64,000 bases of DNA from Pleomorphomonas sp. T1.2MG-36 (GCF_950100655.1 NZ_CATNLY010000051.1:248001-312000); one strand, 5' to 3'. Counted from the first letter of the stretch, positions 8,824 to 18,236 are shown. Translations and numbers: made by a program. Notes: a model not told the origin generated them from the sequence alone.

Positions 8824-8892
8824 GAATCACCCTTTGATTCTACGAATCATCGCCGAATCAAAGATTCTCTTTCGAATCACCCTTGCGGAATC
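8824..8892. promoter_or_regulatory. Cluster of seven GANTC sites upstream of rpoD
   Basis: GANTC pentamers occur at 8824, 8836, 8844, 8855, 8863, 8874 and 8888, seven in 69 bases. Four of them lie in the direct repeat CGAATCA, and neighbouring sites form dyads such as GATTC-tac-GAATC and GAATC-aaa-GATTC. GANTC is the target of the alphaproteobacterial cell-cycle methyltransferase CcrM. The cluster is about 235 bases before the rpoD start. A methylation-sensitive control region is an inference; simple repeat expansion is the alternative. Confidence 0.6.
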
Positions 8893-9127
8893 CGTTTGCG
8901 CCGCTAAATACACCTTTCCGGGGATTTTCGGCGGGTCGGCAACGGCCCGCCTGTTTGGCTATGGCCGCAGCGATGCCATGCGTTTTCAAGAGCGTCAGGG
9001 TTAAGTTGCGCTTAAGGCCTCGCCCGTATTGGTAGCGCGAGCCTCTTGACGGGACCTTTTGGCCCCGTGGCGAGTTGAGCGGATAGTGACGCGAGGCGTA
9101 ACGGCCCGGCGGACGGCGGAGATGACT

Positions 9128-11155
9128 ATGGCAACCAAGGCCACCGAAAACGACGAAGTCCAGGATACCGGCAACGAAGGTCCGGACGGTCCTCTTCTCG
9201 ACCTCAGCGATGCCGCCGTCAAGCGGATGATCAAGCTCGCCAAGAAGCGCGGCTATGTGACCTATGACGAACTGAACGAAGTGCTGCCGTCGGACCAGAA
9301 CTCGTCCGACCAGATCGAAGACATCTACGCCATGCTCTCGGACATGGGCATCAACGTCGTCGACTCCGAGGAGGCCGAGGAGGCCCCCGCCGTCGACGAC
9401 AGTGCCTCCGAGGAAGAGGGCGAGGTCGCCGAGTCCACCGGCACCGCCGTCGCCAAGACCACCACGACGCGCGAGCCGACCGACCGCACCGACGATCCCG
9501 TGCGCATGTACCTGCGCGAAATGGGCTCGGTGGAACTGCTATCGCGCGAGGGCGAGATCGCCATCGCCAAGCGCATCGAGGCCGGCCGCGAGGCGATGAT
9601 CGCCGGTCTCTGCGAGAGCCCCTTGACCTTCCAGGCCATCATCTTCTGGCGTGACGAGCTCAACGAGGGCAAGATCCTCCTGCGCGACATCATCGACCTC
9701 GAGGCGACCTATGCCGGCCCGGACGGCAAGGCCGGCGCGCTGCCGTTCGAAGCCGCCGAGGAAGGTGCGGAAGAGGGCGCCGAGCCCTCCGAGCAGCCCG
9801 CCCGCCCGCGTGGCGAGGACGGCGAGGAGCGCCCCGAGGGCGAACTGCCCGAAGGCGAGATGTCCGATGAAGACGATCTCGAGAACAACGTGTCGCTGTC
9901 GGCCATGGAAGCCGAGCTGAAGCCGAAGGTTCTCGAAACCTTCGACCGCATCGCCGAGAACTTCAAGAAGCTGCGCCGGCTGCAGGAGCAGCACGTCGAG
10001 AACCGGCTGAAGAACACCACGCTCAGCCCGTCGCAGGAGCGCCGCTACAAGAAGCTCGAGGAAGAGATCCAGGAAGACGTCAAGTCGCTCTCCCTCAACG
10101 CCGCCCGCATCGAGGCGCTGGTCGAGCAGCTCTACGACATCAACAAGAAGCTGATGGGCTACGAAGGCAAGCTCCTCCGCCTCGCCGAGAGCTATGGCGT
10201 CGGCCGCGAGGACTTCCTGCGCCAGTACCAGGCCTCCGAGCTCGACCCCAACTGGATCCGCCGCGTCGCGTCCCTGGCCTCCAAGGGCTGGAAGGAATTC
10301 GTGGCGCGCGAGAAGGAAGACATCCGCGAGCTGCGCCAGACCATCCAGACGCTGTCGTCGGAAACCGGCCTTGAGCCCGGCGAGTTCCGCCGCATCGTCC
10401 ATCTCGTCCAGAAGGGCGAGAAGGAAGCGCGCATCGCCAAGAAGGAGATGGTGGAGGCCAACCTGCGCCTCGTCATCTCCATCGCCAAGAAGTACACCAA
10501 CCGCGGCCTGCAGTTCCTCGACCTGATCCAGGAAGGCAACATCGGCCTGATGAAGGCGGTCGACAAGTTCGAGTACCGCCGTGGTTACAAGTTCTCGACC
10601 TACGCCACATGGTGGATCCGGCAGGCGATCACCCGTTCGATCGCCGATCAGGCCCGCACCATCCGCATTCCGGTGCACATGATCGAGACGATCAACAAGA
10701 TCGTCCGCACGTCGCGCCAGATGCTGCACGAGATCGGCCGCGAGCCGACGCCGGAAGAGCTGGCTGAGAAGCTGGCGATGCCGCTCGAAAAGGTGCGCAA
10801 GGTCCTGAAGATCGCCAAGGAGCCGATCTCCCTCGAAACGCCGATCGGCGACGAGGAAGACAGCCACCTCGGCGACTTCATCGAGGACAAGAACGCCATC
10901 CTGCCGATCGACGCGGCCATCCAGTCGAACCTGCGCGAGACGACGACGCGGGTGCTCGCCTCGCTGACGCCGCGCGAGGAGCGCGTCCTGCGCATGCGCT
11001 TCGGCATCGGCATGAACACCGACCACACGCTGGAAGAAGTCGGCCAGCAGTTCTCGGTGACGCGCGAACGTATCCGCCAGATCGAGGCGAAGGCGCTCCG
11101 CAAGCTCAAGCACCCGAGCCGCAGCCGCAAGCTCCGCAGCTTCCTCGACAACTGA
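9128..11155 (+). CDS. rpoD: RNA polymerase primary sigma factor RpoD (sigma-70)
   Basis: A 675-residue housekeeping sigma factor that directs RNA polymerase to most promoters. Visible parts are an N-terminal region 1.1 (about residues 20-90), region 1.2 ([30 protein letters not shown]), a long acidic non-conserved region rich in Glu (about 210-265), region 2 ([20 protein letters not shown]), region 3, and region 4 ([16 protein letters not shown] ... [19 protein letters not shown]). The ATG at 9128 is chosen because GGAG ends six bases before it; the ATG at 9122 abuts that site and upstream TTG codons lack one. dnaG lies upstream, with repeats and a GANTC cluster between them. A rho-independent terminator follows. 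Confidence 0.98.
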   Translation: MATKATENDEVQDTGNEGPDGPLLDLSDAAVKRMIKLAKKRGYVTYDELNEVLPSDQNSSDQIEDIYAMLSDMGINVVDSEEAEEAPAVDDSASEEEGEVAESTGTAVAKTTTTREPTDRTDDPVRMYLREMGSVELLSREGEIAIAKRIEAGREAMIAGLCESPLTFQAIIFWRDELNEGKILLRDIIDLEATYAGPDGKAGALPFEAAEEGAEEGAEPSEQPARPRGEDGEERPEGELPEGEMSDEDDLENNVSLSAMEAELKPKVLETFDRIAENFKKLRRLQEQHVENRLKNTTLSPSQERRYKKLEEEIQEDVKSLSLNAARIEALVEQLYDINKKLMGYEGKLLRLAESYGVGREDFLRQYQASELDPNWIRRVASLASKGWKEFVAREKEDIRELRQTIQTLSSETGLEPGEFRRIVHLVQKGEKEARIAKKEMVEANLRLVISIAKKYTNRGLQFLDLIQEGNIGLMKAVDKFEYRRGYKFSTYATWWIRQAITRSIADQARTIRIPVHMIETINKIVRTSRQMLHEIGREPTPEELAEKLAMPLEKVRKVLKIAKEPISLETPIGDEEDSHLGDFIEDKNAILPIDAAIQSNLRETTTRVLASLTPREERVLRMRFGIGMNTDHTLEEVGQQFSVTRERIRQIEAKALRKLKHPSRSRKLRSFLDN

Positions 11156-11179
11156 GAAAGCCGGCAGACAAGATCGGGA

Positions 11180-11211
11180 CGGCGGGTCGAAAGGCCCGCC
11201 GTTTTCGTTTG
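11180..11211 (+). terminator. Rho-independent terminator after rpoD
   Basis: The hairpin GGCGGG-tcgaaagg-CCCGCC at 11181-11200 is followed by GTTTTCGTTT, 25 bases after the rpoD stop codon. It also lies just past the 3' end of the convergent MFS gene and may serve both. Confidence 0.8.
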
Positions 11212-11222
11212 TCGCGCGGCGC

Positions 11223-12419
11223 TTAGGGGGTGGCGGCGACGGCTGGGCGCTTCTGGCCGTCCAGCGCCGACGACAGCACGGCGGCGAGGAGAACGAAGGC
11301 GAGCACCACCAGCATGGCGCTGCGGAGGCCGAGGGTGTCGCCCAGGAAGCCCAGCATCGGCGGGCCGACGAGGAAGGCCACGTAGCCGACGATGGCGACG
11401 ATCTTGACGCGGGCGTCGGCGTTTTCGCCGGAATCGCCGGCCGCCGACAGGGCGACGGGGAAGCCGAGCGAGGCGCCGATGCCCCAGAGAATCACGGCAA
11501 GGCCGGCCACCCACGGGTTGTCGACGAAGATCACCAAGGCGAGGCCGATGGCGCCGGCAATGGCGCTGCCGCGCATCACCGCCTTGCGGCCCCATTTGCG
11601 CAAGGGCACGCCGCCGCCGAACCGGCCGGCCGTCATGGCCAGCGCGAAGCCGAGGTAGACCAGCGTGCCCTGGGCCGGATCGAGGCCGTGCTCGTCGACC
11701 ATCAAGAGCGGCAGCCAGTCGTTGGCGGCGCCCTCGGCGAAAGCCATGCCGAGCACGATCAGGCCGATGAACAGCACCGTCTTGTCGCGGTAGAGCGCGG
11801 CGCCGGCCGTCTTTCCCGCGCCCGGCGCGCCGGCCGACGGGGCATGGCGGCCGAGGTCGGGCGACAGCTTGGTGATGAAGTAGAACACCAGCGGGAAGCA
11901 GATCAGCGACACCAGCGCCATGTGCCAGGCGACGGGAAAGTCGATCGCCGTCAGGACGATGCCGATGGAGGCGCCGACGACGGTGCCGAGGCTGAAGCAG
12001 CCGTGCAGGGCGTGGAGAACCGGTTGCCGCATGACCGCTTCGACGTCGGCGCCCTCCATGTTGATGGCGATTTCCGACAGGCCGGCGCCGATACCGAACA
12101 GGAACAGGCCGGAGGAGACGATGGCGGCCAGCGAGGACACGACGCCGATGGCGACGAAGAACAGGGACGAGGAGATCAGCATCATGCCGATCAACCCCAT
12201 GGTCTTGGTGCCGAAGCGGCTGACGGCGCCGCCGGCCAGGAGAATGCCGACCATGGAGCCCAGCGACAGGCCGAAGATGATCAGGCCCATTTCGGCGATC
12301 GAGGCGCCGAGGCCGTCGCGGATGGCCGGGGTTCGGGTGACCCACGATGACAGCGCCAGACCGGTCAGGAAGAAAAAGACGAAGAGAGCCAGTCGGCGTT
12401 GCCCAACTTGGGAAGCCAT
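11223..12419 (-). CDS. MFS transporter (YbjJ-like)
   Basis: A 398-residue, 12-helix major facilitator in the inner membrane. Conserved loops include the N-terminal [15 protein letters not shown] start typical of YbjJ-type carriers, [13 protein letters not shown] between helices 2 and 3, and a second-half equivalent [14 protein letters not shown]. The AGGA seven bases before the ATG at 12419 supports this start. It is divergent from a TetR-family gene resembling E. coli YbjK/RcdA, and in E. coli the ybjJ and ybjK genes are also neighbours, which supports a conserved regulator-transporter pair. The transported compound is unknown; efflux of a small organic compound is the usual guess. Confidence 0.88.
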   Translation of the reverse strand: MASQVGQRRLALFVFFFLTGLALSSWVTRTPAIRDGLGASIAEMGLIIFGLSLGSMVGILLAGGAVSRFGTKTMGLIGMMLISSSLFFVAIGVVSSLAAIVSSGLFLFGIGAGLSEIAINMEGADVEAVMRQPVLHALHGCFSLGTVVGASIGIVLTAIDFPVAWHMALVSLICFPLVFYFITKLSPDLGRHAPSAGAPGAGKTAGAALYRDKTVLFIGLIVLGMAFAEGAANDWLPLLMVDEHGLDPAQGTLVYLGFALAMTAGRFGGGVPLRKWGRKAVMRGSAIAGAIGLALVIFVDNPWVAGLAVILWGIGASLGFPVALSAAGDSGENADARVKIVAIVGYVAFLVGPPMLGFLGDTLGLRSAMLVVLAFVLLAAVLSSALDGQKRPAVAATP

Positions 12420-12458
12420 CTTAGTGTCCTGGGATGTGAGGACCCCCGCCGGGGGGAG

Positions 12459-12508
12459 ACGATGTGTACATCCTTACATATCGCTTTCGGGACTGTAAAC
12501 ATCGAGCT
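12459..12508. promoter_or_regulatory. Candidate operator between MFS and TetR genes
   Basis: The 100-base divergent region holds GATGTGTACATC (near-palindrome, 10 of 12 positions) at about 12460-12471 and a related half-site GTAAACATC (complement GATGTTTAC) about 25 bases on, near 12495-12505. This fits a TetR-family repressor acting on both promoters, but it is inferred from symmetry only. Confidence 0.4.
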
Positions 12509-12519
12509 GGGAACGGCGC

Positions 12520-13083
12520 ATGAAACAACCGTCACGGCGGAGATATGATCCGGACCGCCGCAACCGGATCATCGAGGCCGCGCTCGACGTGATCGAAGTT
12601 CACGGCGTGGCCGGGGCCACCCATCGTCGGATCGCCGAGGCCGCCAACGTGCCGCTCGGCTCGATGTCCTATCATTTCAATGGGCTGGACGAGGTATTCG
12701 TCGCCGCCTTCGGTCTGCTGGCCGAGACCGTCTCGGCCAAGTTCGTGGAGTTGCTCGACGCCGCCAAGACCAGGGACGAGGCGCGGGAGGCGGTGGTCGA
12801 GCTGATCTGCGGCGACGTCTGGGCCACCGAGCGAACCATGCGGCTGAGCTACGAGCTCTACGCTTACTCGATGCGCAACGAGGCGATCCGGGCGGTGTTC
12901 ATCGACTGGATGGCGCGCAGCCGGCGGGCGCTGGAAAAGCATTTCAGCCGCCGCACCGCCGATGCGCTCGACACCATCATCGAGGGCGCCACCATCCACA
13001 ACACCGCCCAGCCCGACACGGTGACGCGGGAGGTGGTGCGCTGGATGGTGCTGAACCTGACGCGCGAGGACGATGGCGGTTAG
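12520..13083 (+). CDS. TetR-family transcriptional regulator (RcdA/YbjK-like)
   Basis: A 187-residue one-component regulator. Residues about 12-60 form the TetR DNA-binding domain (RNRIIEAALDVIEVHGVAGATHRRIAEAANVPLGSMSYHF); the remainder is the helical ligand-binding and dimer domain. The DNA-binding part most resembles the RcdA/YbjK group. The start at 12520 has GGGAAC upstream. It is divergent from the MFS gene, and the 100-base region between holds candidate half-sites, so repression of that transporter and of itself is likely (inference). Nothing follows on the same strand for 290 bases. Confidence 0.88.
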   Translation: MKQPSRRRYDPDRRNRIIEAALDVIEVHGVAGATHRRIAEAANVPLGSMSYHFNGLDEVFVAAFGLLAETVSAKFVELLDAAKTRDEAREAVVELICGDVWATERTMRLSYELYAYSMRNEAIRAVFIDWMARSRRALEKHFSRRTADALDTIIEGATIHNTAQPDTVTREVVRWMVLNLTREDDGG

Positions 13084-13375
13084 GGCGCCTCAGCGGGGCG
13101 GCAGGCAGGACAAGGGGCCGAAACCCCGCCGTTTCCGGCAGAAACCCGACGTTCGGGGCTCTCTACCGTGGTGCATGGCGGCGCGAGGCGCCACCTGCGA
13201 TAGACGTCGTCTCGTATTCGTTTTGCTGCATATTAGGCCGTGCAGGCTGAGCACATGGTATCGTTTCGGAAAGTCTACGCACGGTTGAGTTCTTTTTGTA
13301 GATCCAACAGTTTACGCTATCTTCATGTAATGGGGACACTGTTGACCCACCTAAAGGCGAAGGTCGAGGCCGCTG

Positions 13376-15940
13376 GTGAAGTCTGCCGCAGATGAACGTT
13401 CCTGCCTGAATGACGAGTTGTTAGCCGACTCCGAAGGATGGTTTTACTCGCCGGCATTTCCTGCGATCTGCCTGGATGAGACCGGTCTGGTGCTCGACGT
13501 CAATGACATCTTCGCCCAAACCCTTGAGGTTGACGCGGCAACGGTGATCGGCTGTCGGCTGGACGGTCTGGTGCCCGCCGAGGGCCGCGCCGCGCTGTCC
13601 GTCACCTTCGCCGCTCTTCGCGTTTCTCCCCTGGTCCGGCGGCAGCTCGATATCTGCCTGTGCCTGCCCGGGTGCCGCTCCCGTTGGTTCCGCGTCGCTC
13701 TCCGTGGCCTCAGCCGGCCGGGCGCGCCGACCGGTCGGCCGCTGATCGCCGCCCAGCTGTGCGATATCGACGACCTGACGACGCGCGCCCAGGATCTGGC
13801 CGATCTCGCCCGAAGCTGGGACGAAGCGATGACCGCGGCCAAGATCGGCATCTGGGATGTCGATCTCATCCAGGGCGTTACCACCTTTTCCGACATGTGG
13901 TACCAGATCCGGGGCCTGAGGCGGGGCGATGCGGCCCCGACCGATCATTCCGAGATCCTCGAACTCATTCATCCGAGCGACCGCGAGCACGTGATCGAAG
14001 AGTTCAACCGCCAGCGCCGGCCCGATTTCACGGAGTGCCGCTACGAGTATCGCTACAAGCACGCCGACGGCCGCTGGATCTGGATCGAGTGTCGCGGCTC
14101 CTGCGCGCAACGGGTCGACGGCAAGGCCTCCCGCATCATCGGCAGCGATATCGACATCACCGAGCACAAGCTGGCCGAGGAGCGGCTGTCGCTGGCGACC
14201 AGCCGCCTGCAACTGGCCATGGAAGCGTCGCGCATCGGCGTGTTCGATGCCGATTTCAGCACCGGCTACACCAACTGGGACGCCCCGACGCGGGCGATCT
14301 ATGGCGTCGGCGCCGACGAAGAGATCAAGTTCGGCGGTCTTTGGGAGAGCATGTTGCATCCCGAGGACCGCGATCGGGTGATCCAGGCCATCAACGACCA
14401 CATCGCCAGGCTCAAGCCCTACGACAACCAGTTCCGCATCATCCGGCCCGACGGCAGCATTCGCCACATCCGGACGCGCACGCTGCCCTTCATCGAGGTC
14501 GACGGCAGCAAGCGGATGATCGGCGTCAACTGGGACGAGACCGACGACATCCTGCTGCGCCACGACCTCGAACGGGCCAAGACGCTGGCCGAGGCGCGCA
14601 ACCGCGAGCTGGAGGTCGCCAAGGCGGAAATCGAGCGCATCGCCATGCTCGACCCGCTCACCGAGCTGCCGAACCGCCGCTTTCTCGATCAGCGGATGGC
14701 GGTCCTCATCGCCCAGGGCTTCGACCGCGAGCACGGTCTGGCGATCCTGCACATCGACCTCGACCGCTTCAAGCAGATCAACGACACCTTCGGCCACAGC
14801 GTCGGCGATGCCGTGCTCCAGCATGTCGGCCGGCTGTTGCAGGCCGAGGCGGGCGAGGACGGCCAGGTCTTCCGCATCGGCGGCGACGAGTTCGTGATGG
14901 TCCGCCCCTACGATGGCGATCACGTCTCGCTCGAAGTCCTGGCGACGCGCCTTGTCGAGGCCTTGCGGCGGCCGGTGTCCGTGCATGAATACGAGTGCCG
15001 CTTCGGCGCCAGCATCGGCATCGCCGTCGGCGTCGGCAAGGACATCGACCCGCAGCAGCTGCTGCTCAACGCCGACATCGGCCTCTACAGCGCCAAGAGC
15101 GGTGGCAAGAACCGCTGGGCCTACTTCCGGCGCGAGTCGCACGCCCGCATGATCATGACCAAGCAGGTGTCCGACGACATCCTGCGCGGCTTCGAATGCG
15201 ACGAGTTCGAGCCCCACTACCAGCTGCAGTTCAGGGCCGGCTCGCTCGACATCATCGGCATCGAGGCCCTGGCGCGCTGGCAGCATCCCGAGCGCGGGCT
15301 CCTGTCGCCGGACCATTTCATCGCGATCGCCGACGAACTCGGCATCCTGAGCGAGATCGACGGCGTCATGCTCAGGAAGACGCTCGCCGATTGCCAGCGG
15401 CTCAAGCTGGCCGGCATCGACATTCCCAAGTGCTCGGTCAACATCTCGGCCGGCCGGTTGCGCGATCCCCACCTTCTGGACATGCTGAGCAACCTGCCCG
15501 TCTCGCGATGCCCGCTGTCCTTCGAACTGCTCGAATCGATCTTTCTCGACGAACTGGAAGATCAGGTCGCCGCCAACCTCGCGCATATCCGCAAAGCCGG
15601 CATCGGCATCGAGATCGACGATTTCGGCAGCGGCCACGCGTCGATCACCAGCCTGCTGCATCTGAGGCCGGACGTCATCAAGATCGACCGCCAGCTGGTC
15701 AGCACCATTCCGACGTCCGCCGAGCGACGGTCGCTGATCGGCGCCATCATCGAGATGGGCCATTCGCTGGGCGTGACGGTGATCGGCGAAGGCGTCGAAA
15801 CCATGGATCACGCCTACTGGCTGCACAAGCTGAAGTGCGACTTCCTGCAAGGCTTCGGGCTGGCCCATCCCATGTCGGCCGACCGTTTGGTCGACTTCAT
15901 CCGAAGCGAGTCCTGGCGAGGCGACGGCTCGGCCGGTTGA
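13376..15940 (+). CDS. PAS-PAS-GGDEF-EAL cyclic-di-GMP signalling protein
   Basis: An 854-residue cytoplasmic sensor without obvious membrane segments. Residues about 25-135 look like a divergent PAS domain. Two more PAS domains with PAC motifs follow (about 150-265, with YEYRYKHADGRWIWIECRG, and 275-395). The diguanylate cyclase domain has intact GGDEF at 502-506, and the phosphodiesterase domain has EAL at 630-632 and the metal-binding pair DDFGSG at 748-749, so both activities look possible. The usual RxxD inhibitory I-site before GGDEF is missing: the equivalent residues read GEDG. The start is GTG at 13376 with only a weak ribosome site. It forms a single-gene unit; the convergent XRE gene ends 30 bases away. 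Confidence 0.93.
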   Translation: MKSAADERSCLNDELLADSEGWFYSPAFPAICLDETGLVLDVNDIFAQTLEVDAATVIGCRLDGLVPAEGRAALSVTFAALRVSPLVRRQLDICLCLPGCRSRWFRVALRGLSRPGAPTGRPLIAAQLCDIDDLTTRAQDLADLARSWDEAMTAAKIGIWDVDLIQGVTTFSDMWYQIRGLRRGDAAPTDHSEILELIHPSDREHVIEEFNRQRRPDFTECRYEYRYKHADGRWIWIECRGSCAQRVDGKASRIIGSDIDITEHKLAEERLSLATSRLQLAMEASRIGVFDADFSTGYTNWDAPTRAIYGVGADEEIKFGGLWESMLHPEDRDRVIQAINDHIARLKPYDNQFRIIRPDGSIRHIRTRTLPFIEVDGSKRMIGVNWDETDDILLRHDLERAKTLAEARNRELEVAKAEIERIAMLDPLTELPNRRFLDQRMAVLIAQGFDREHGLAILHIDLDRFKQINDTFGHSVGDAVLQHVGRLLQAEAGEDGQVFRIGGDEFVMVRPYDGDHVSLEVLATRLVEALRRPVSVHEYECRFGASIGIAVGVGKDIDPQQLLLNADIGLYSAKSGGKNRWAYFRRESHARMIMTKQVSDDILRGFECDEFEPHYQLQFRAGSLDIIGIEALARWQHPERGLLSPDHFIAIADELGILSEIDGVMLRKTLADCQRLKLAGIDIPKCSVNISAGRLRDPHLLDMLSNLPVSRCPLSFELLESIFLDELEDQVAANLAHIRKAGIGIEIDDFGSGHASITSLLHLRPDVIKIDRQLVSTIPTSAERRSLIGAIIEMGHSLGVTVIGEGVETMDHAYWLHKLKCDFLQGFGLAHPMSADRLVDFIRSESWRGDGSAG

Positions 15941-15970
15941 TCGGCGCCGGCCGGCGGTTATCTCCGATGC

Positions 15971-16747
15971 TCACGCGCCCTCGAAATGCGCCCTGGTCTC
16001 ATCGTCGGCCGGGAAGAAGGACTCGATCAGCACGCCCTCGGCCAGCGCATCCTGCACCGAACCGAAGGTGGTGAGCGTGGTGATGAAGTTCAGCATCCGG
16101 CCGCCGACGCGCATGGAAATCGGCAGGATGGGAAGACGGGCGCTCTGGGGATGCTCGTCGAGCGCCGCCCGGACGTCCGGCAGGGCGGCCAGTCGTTCGA
16201 TGCGGCGCGACAAAGGCGAGCGCGGGCCTTGCAGCCACGCCTCGCCCCGGATGCGGTGCACGAGATCGGCCGCCGTCTCGGGCCAGTTGGCGATGAGGTC
16301 CCGCAGCGGCGACGGCCCGAGGTAGGCGTCGAGGAAGTTGATGCCCGGTTTGGCCTCGATGCCGGCGGCGCCGGCCAGCGCCGCGAAGGGGCGGTTGGCG
16401 GCGAGAATGTTGTACTCGTGATCGAAGACCACGCCGGGGTAGGGATCGTGGCGGCCGAGGATCAGGCCGATCGCCTCCGCTATGGCCGGCGGCAGGCCGT
16501 CGAGCGCCTGGGCCGGCCGGGTGCCGAAGTGCGGTCGGAAGCCGGCAGCCGAAAACATCATGCCCTGGTCGCGGGCGGGTATGTCGAGCACGCTGGACAG
16601 CCGGAGGATCATGCCCTCGGTCGGCCGCGAGCGGCCGGTTTCGAGGAAGGACAGGTGGCGCGCCGAAATGCCGGCTTCCGTCGCCAGATCGAGCTGGCTC
16701 ATGCGCCTGTGGCTGCGCCACTCCCTCAACTGCTCGCCGAACTGCAT
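15971..16747 (-). CDS. XRE-family regulator with MmyB-like ligand-binding domain
   Basis: A 258-residue repressor-type protein. Residues about 5-60 form a lambda-repressor-like helix-turn-helix (LREWRSHRRMSQLDLATEAGISARHLSFLETGRSRP). The C-terminal part (PGVVFDHEYNILAANRPFAAL ... GINFLDAYLGP) matches the MmyB-like, PAS-shaped ligand-binding domain, which may bind a small hydrophobic ligand. The ATG at 16747 with GGAGA upstream is chosen over a start at 16801, because the longer form would begin inside the palindromic operator. Its divergent neighbour is a small membrane protein, very likely its target. Confidence 0.9.
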   Translation of the reverse strand: MQFGEQLREWRSHRRMSQLDLATEAGISARHLSFLETGRSRPTEGMILRLSSVLDIPARDQGMMFSAAGFRPHFGTRPAQALDGLPPAIAEAIGLILGRHDPYPGVVFDHEYNILAANRPFAALAGAAGIEAKPGINFLDAYLGPSPLRDLIANWPETAADLVHRIRGEAWLQGPRSPLSRRIERLAALPDVRAALDEHPQSARLPILPISMRVGGRMLNFITTLTTFGSVQDALAEGVLIESFFPADDETRAHFEGA

Positions 16748-16799
16748 GGATGTCTCCGAACTCTTCGCCGCATTTGACGGCAAGCGCCGCCACAAATCC

Positions 16800-16816
16800 A
16801 TTACCTCGGAGGTAAT
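16800..16816. promoter_or_regulatory. Palindromic operator between XRE regulator and small membrane protein
   Basis: ATTACCTC-G-GAGGTAAT is a perfect 8-base inverted repeat around one central base. It sits midway in the 126-base divergent region, 53 bases from the regulator start and 58 bases from the membrane-protein start. This is a strong candidate for the site of the neighbouring XRE protein, allowing control of both genes. Confidence 0.7.
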
Positions 16817-16873
16817 TGGTTTCCTTCCTTTCGGCGGCGAGGATCGGTCCCGTCAGAACGAAAGGAACAAGCC

Positions 16874-17278
16874 ATGCTCGATGTCATCAAGCGCAACTTT
16901 CTGAAATCCGTCCTGTTCGCCGACGGCATCCTGTCGGCCGTTGCCGGCGCCGCCTTCCTCGGGTTCTCCGGCCTCATCGCCGAGCTGATCGGGCCGGTCT
17001 TCACGGCCGGAGCGATCTCGGGCCTCGGCGCCGTTCTGGTCGCCTGGGGGCTGTTCCATCTTGCTCTCAGCCGCCGGACGTCGATCGGCGGCGTGTGGGG
17101 CGGCATCGCGGGCGATGCGCTCTGGGTGTTAGCCAGCATCGCGGTGCTGGTGTCCCAGTGGGATGCGCTGACCTCGCTCGGCGCGGCTTTCATCGTCATC
17201 GCCACCGTGGCGGTGGTCGATTTCATGCTGCTGAAAATGAAGGGCCTCAGCGACCGGCGGCGGTTCGCCACGGCCTGA
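16874..17278 (+). CDS. Small four-helix membrane protein, putative target of XRE regulator
   Basis: A 134-residue protein with four hydrophobic segments (about FADGILSAVAGAAFLGFSGLI, AISGLGAVLVAWGLFHLAL, AGDALWVLASIAVLVS and AAFIVIATVAVVDFMLL) and a short basic C-terminus. I recognise no catalytic residues and no named family with confidence. GAAAGGAA lies at good spacing before the ATG at 16874. It starts opposite the MmyB-like XRE regulator across a perfect palindrome, a common layout for a regulator and one dedicated membrane protein. Transcription ends at the hairpin at 17299-17340. Confidence 0.75.
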   Translation: MLDVIKRNFLKSVLFADGILSAVAGAAFLGFSGLIAELIGPVFTAGAISGLGAVLVAWGLFHLALSRRTSIGGVWGGIAGDALWVLASIAVLVSQWDALTSLGAAFIVIATVAVVDFMLLKMKGLSDRRRFATA

Positions 17279-17298
17279 CGGCGGCGGCCGGGCGAGCC

Positions 17299-17340
17299 CG
17301 ACGATGGCGCTTGCGGAGCGTTCCGCCGGCGCCATCGTCG
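17299..17340. terminator. Convergent hairpin terminator
   Basis: CGACGATGGCGC and GCGCCATCGTCG form a perfect 12-base stem with an 18-base loop between the membrane-protein gene and the convergent AraC-type gene. There is no T-run on the plus strand. Confidence 0.5.
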
Positions 17341-17357
17341 CGGGCGGTTGTCGGGGG

Positions 17358-18236
17358 TTACCGCAACGGCAGGAACAGGTCGGCCGCCGCCTCGCTCTCC
17401 GGCACCTCCGGATAGAGCGTCAGGCGCTGGCAGTAGATGGGGAAGTCGCGGGCCTCCTCGCCGCTCTCCGGCAGCCAGTCGCGGTAGAGGAAGAGGGCGG
17501 CCGGCTCCAGATTGTGGGTGTCGCCGGTGACGCGCAGCACGGCGCAGCGGCCGCCCGGAATCTCGCCGGCCTTGACGCCGTCGGTCTCGTCGACCGGCCG
17601 GTCGGTGCCGACGCAGAGGTCGACGCTGTAGTCGGCGGGATCGGCGGGGCGGCGCTCGGAGCGCCAGACCGTGAAGGTCGGGCTGGTGGCGGGGGAGAGG
17701 CCGGCCGCCTTGCGCCAGGCGATGAAGCGCTGGATGGAGGCGCCGAGCATCGCCGGGTCGCCCCGATGCTCGATGATCGCCACCTTGGTGGTCGGCACGT
17801 CGCGGATGGTCACGTCGTCGGCGGTGAATGTCTTTCGCATGAGCTTGCTCCTCGCATCGTCGAGAGCCCCGAAGGCCGCAAGCCACGGCTCCCAGTCGGG
17901 GGATTTCTGGAAGGACGAGGGCGACTGCCCCAGCCGTTGCCGGAAGGCGCGGGCGAAGGCATCGGGCGCCTCGTAGCCGGCGTCCATGGCGACATCCGTG
18001 ATGCTCCGCTCATCCCTGTAGGCCAGCCGGAACGAGGCCCGCTTCATGCGGGCGAGCTGGACGTAGCGATGCACCGAGAGACCGAAGGTCGCCGTGAACT
18101 GCCGGTGGAAGTGATACTTCGAGTAGGCGGCGACGCCGCTCAGCGTGTCGAGATCCAGATCCTCGTCGAGGTGCCGGTCTATGTGGTCCAGCACCCGCTG
18201 CATCCGGGCATGGTAGGCCTGAAGCGCCGCCTTCAT
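17358..18236 (-). CDS. AraC-family regulator with GyrI-like effector domain
   Basis: A 292-residue protein. The N-terminal AraC double helix-turn-helix covers about residues 10-110 (LDTLSGVAAYSKYHFHRQFTATFGLSVHRYVQ ... SITDVAMDAGYEAPDAFARAFRQRLGQSPSSF). The C-terminal about 150 residues (VTIRDVPTTKVAIIEHRGD ... GGRCAVLRVTGD ... LPESGEEARDFPIYCQRL) form the GyrI-like/Rob-type domain that binds small, often drug-like, ligands. Such proteins activate efflux or detoxification genes, but no transporter is adjacent here. The LysR gene on the same strand ends 43 bases upstream, so a shared transcript is possible. Confidence 0.92.
   Translation of the reverse strand: MKAALQAYHARMQRVLDHIDRHLDEDLDLDTLSGVAAYSKYHFHRQFTATFGLSVHRYVQLARMKRASFRLAYRDERSITDVAMDAGYEAPDAFARAFRQRLGQSPSSFQKSPDWEPWLAAFGALDDARSKLMRKTFTADDVTIRDVPTTKVAIIEHRGDPAMLGASIQRFIAWRKAAGLSPATSPTFTVWRSERRPADPADYSVDLCVGTDRPVDETDGVKAGEIPGGRCAVLRVTGDTHNLEPAALFLYRDWLPESGEEARDFPIYCQRLTLYPEVPESEAAADLFLPLR

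Noticed and set aside
7378..8907. 509-codon plus-strand frame running from dnaG through the repeats
   Set aside because: The first part is out of frame with dnaG and arginine-rich, and the second part only translates repeat sequence.
9539..11113. 524-codon minus-strand frame inside rpoD
   Set aside because: Antisense shadow of a conserved sigma-factor gene, low-complexity leucine/aspartate translation.
13421..15868. 815-codon open frame antisense to the PAS-GGDEF-EAL gene
   Set aside because: High GC content keeps the opposite strand open. Its translation is rich in Asp, Gly, Ala and His with no domain, and the sense strand has clear motifs throughout.
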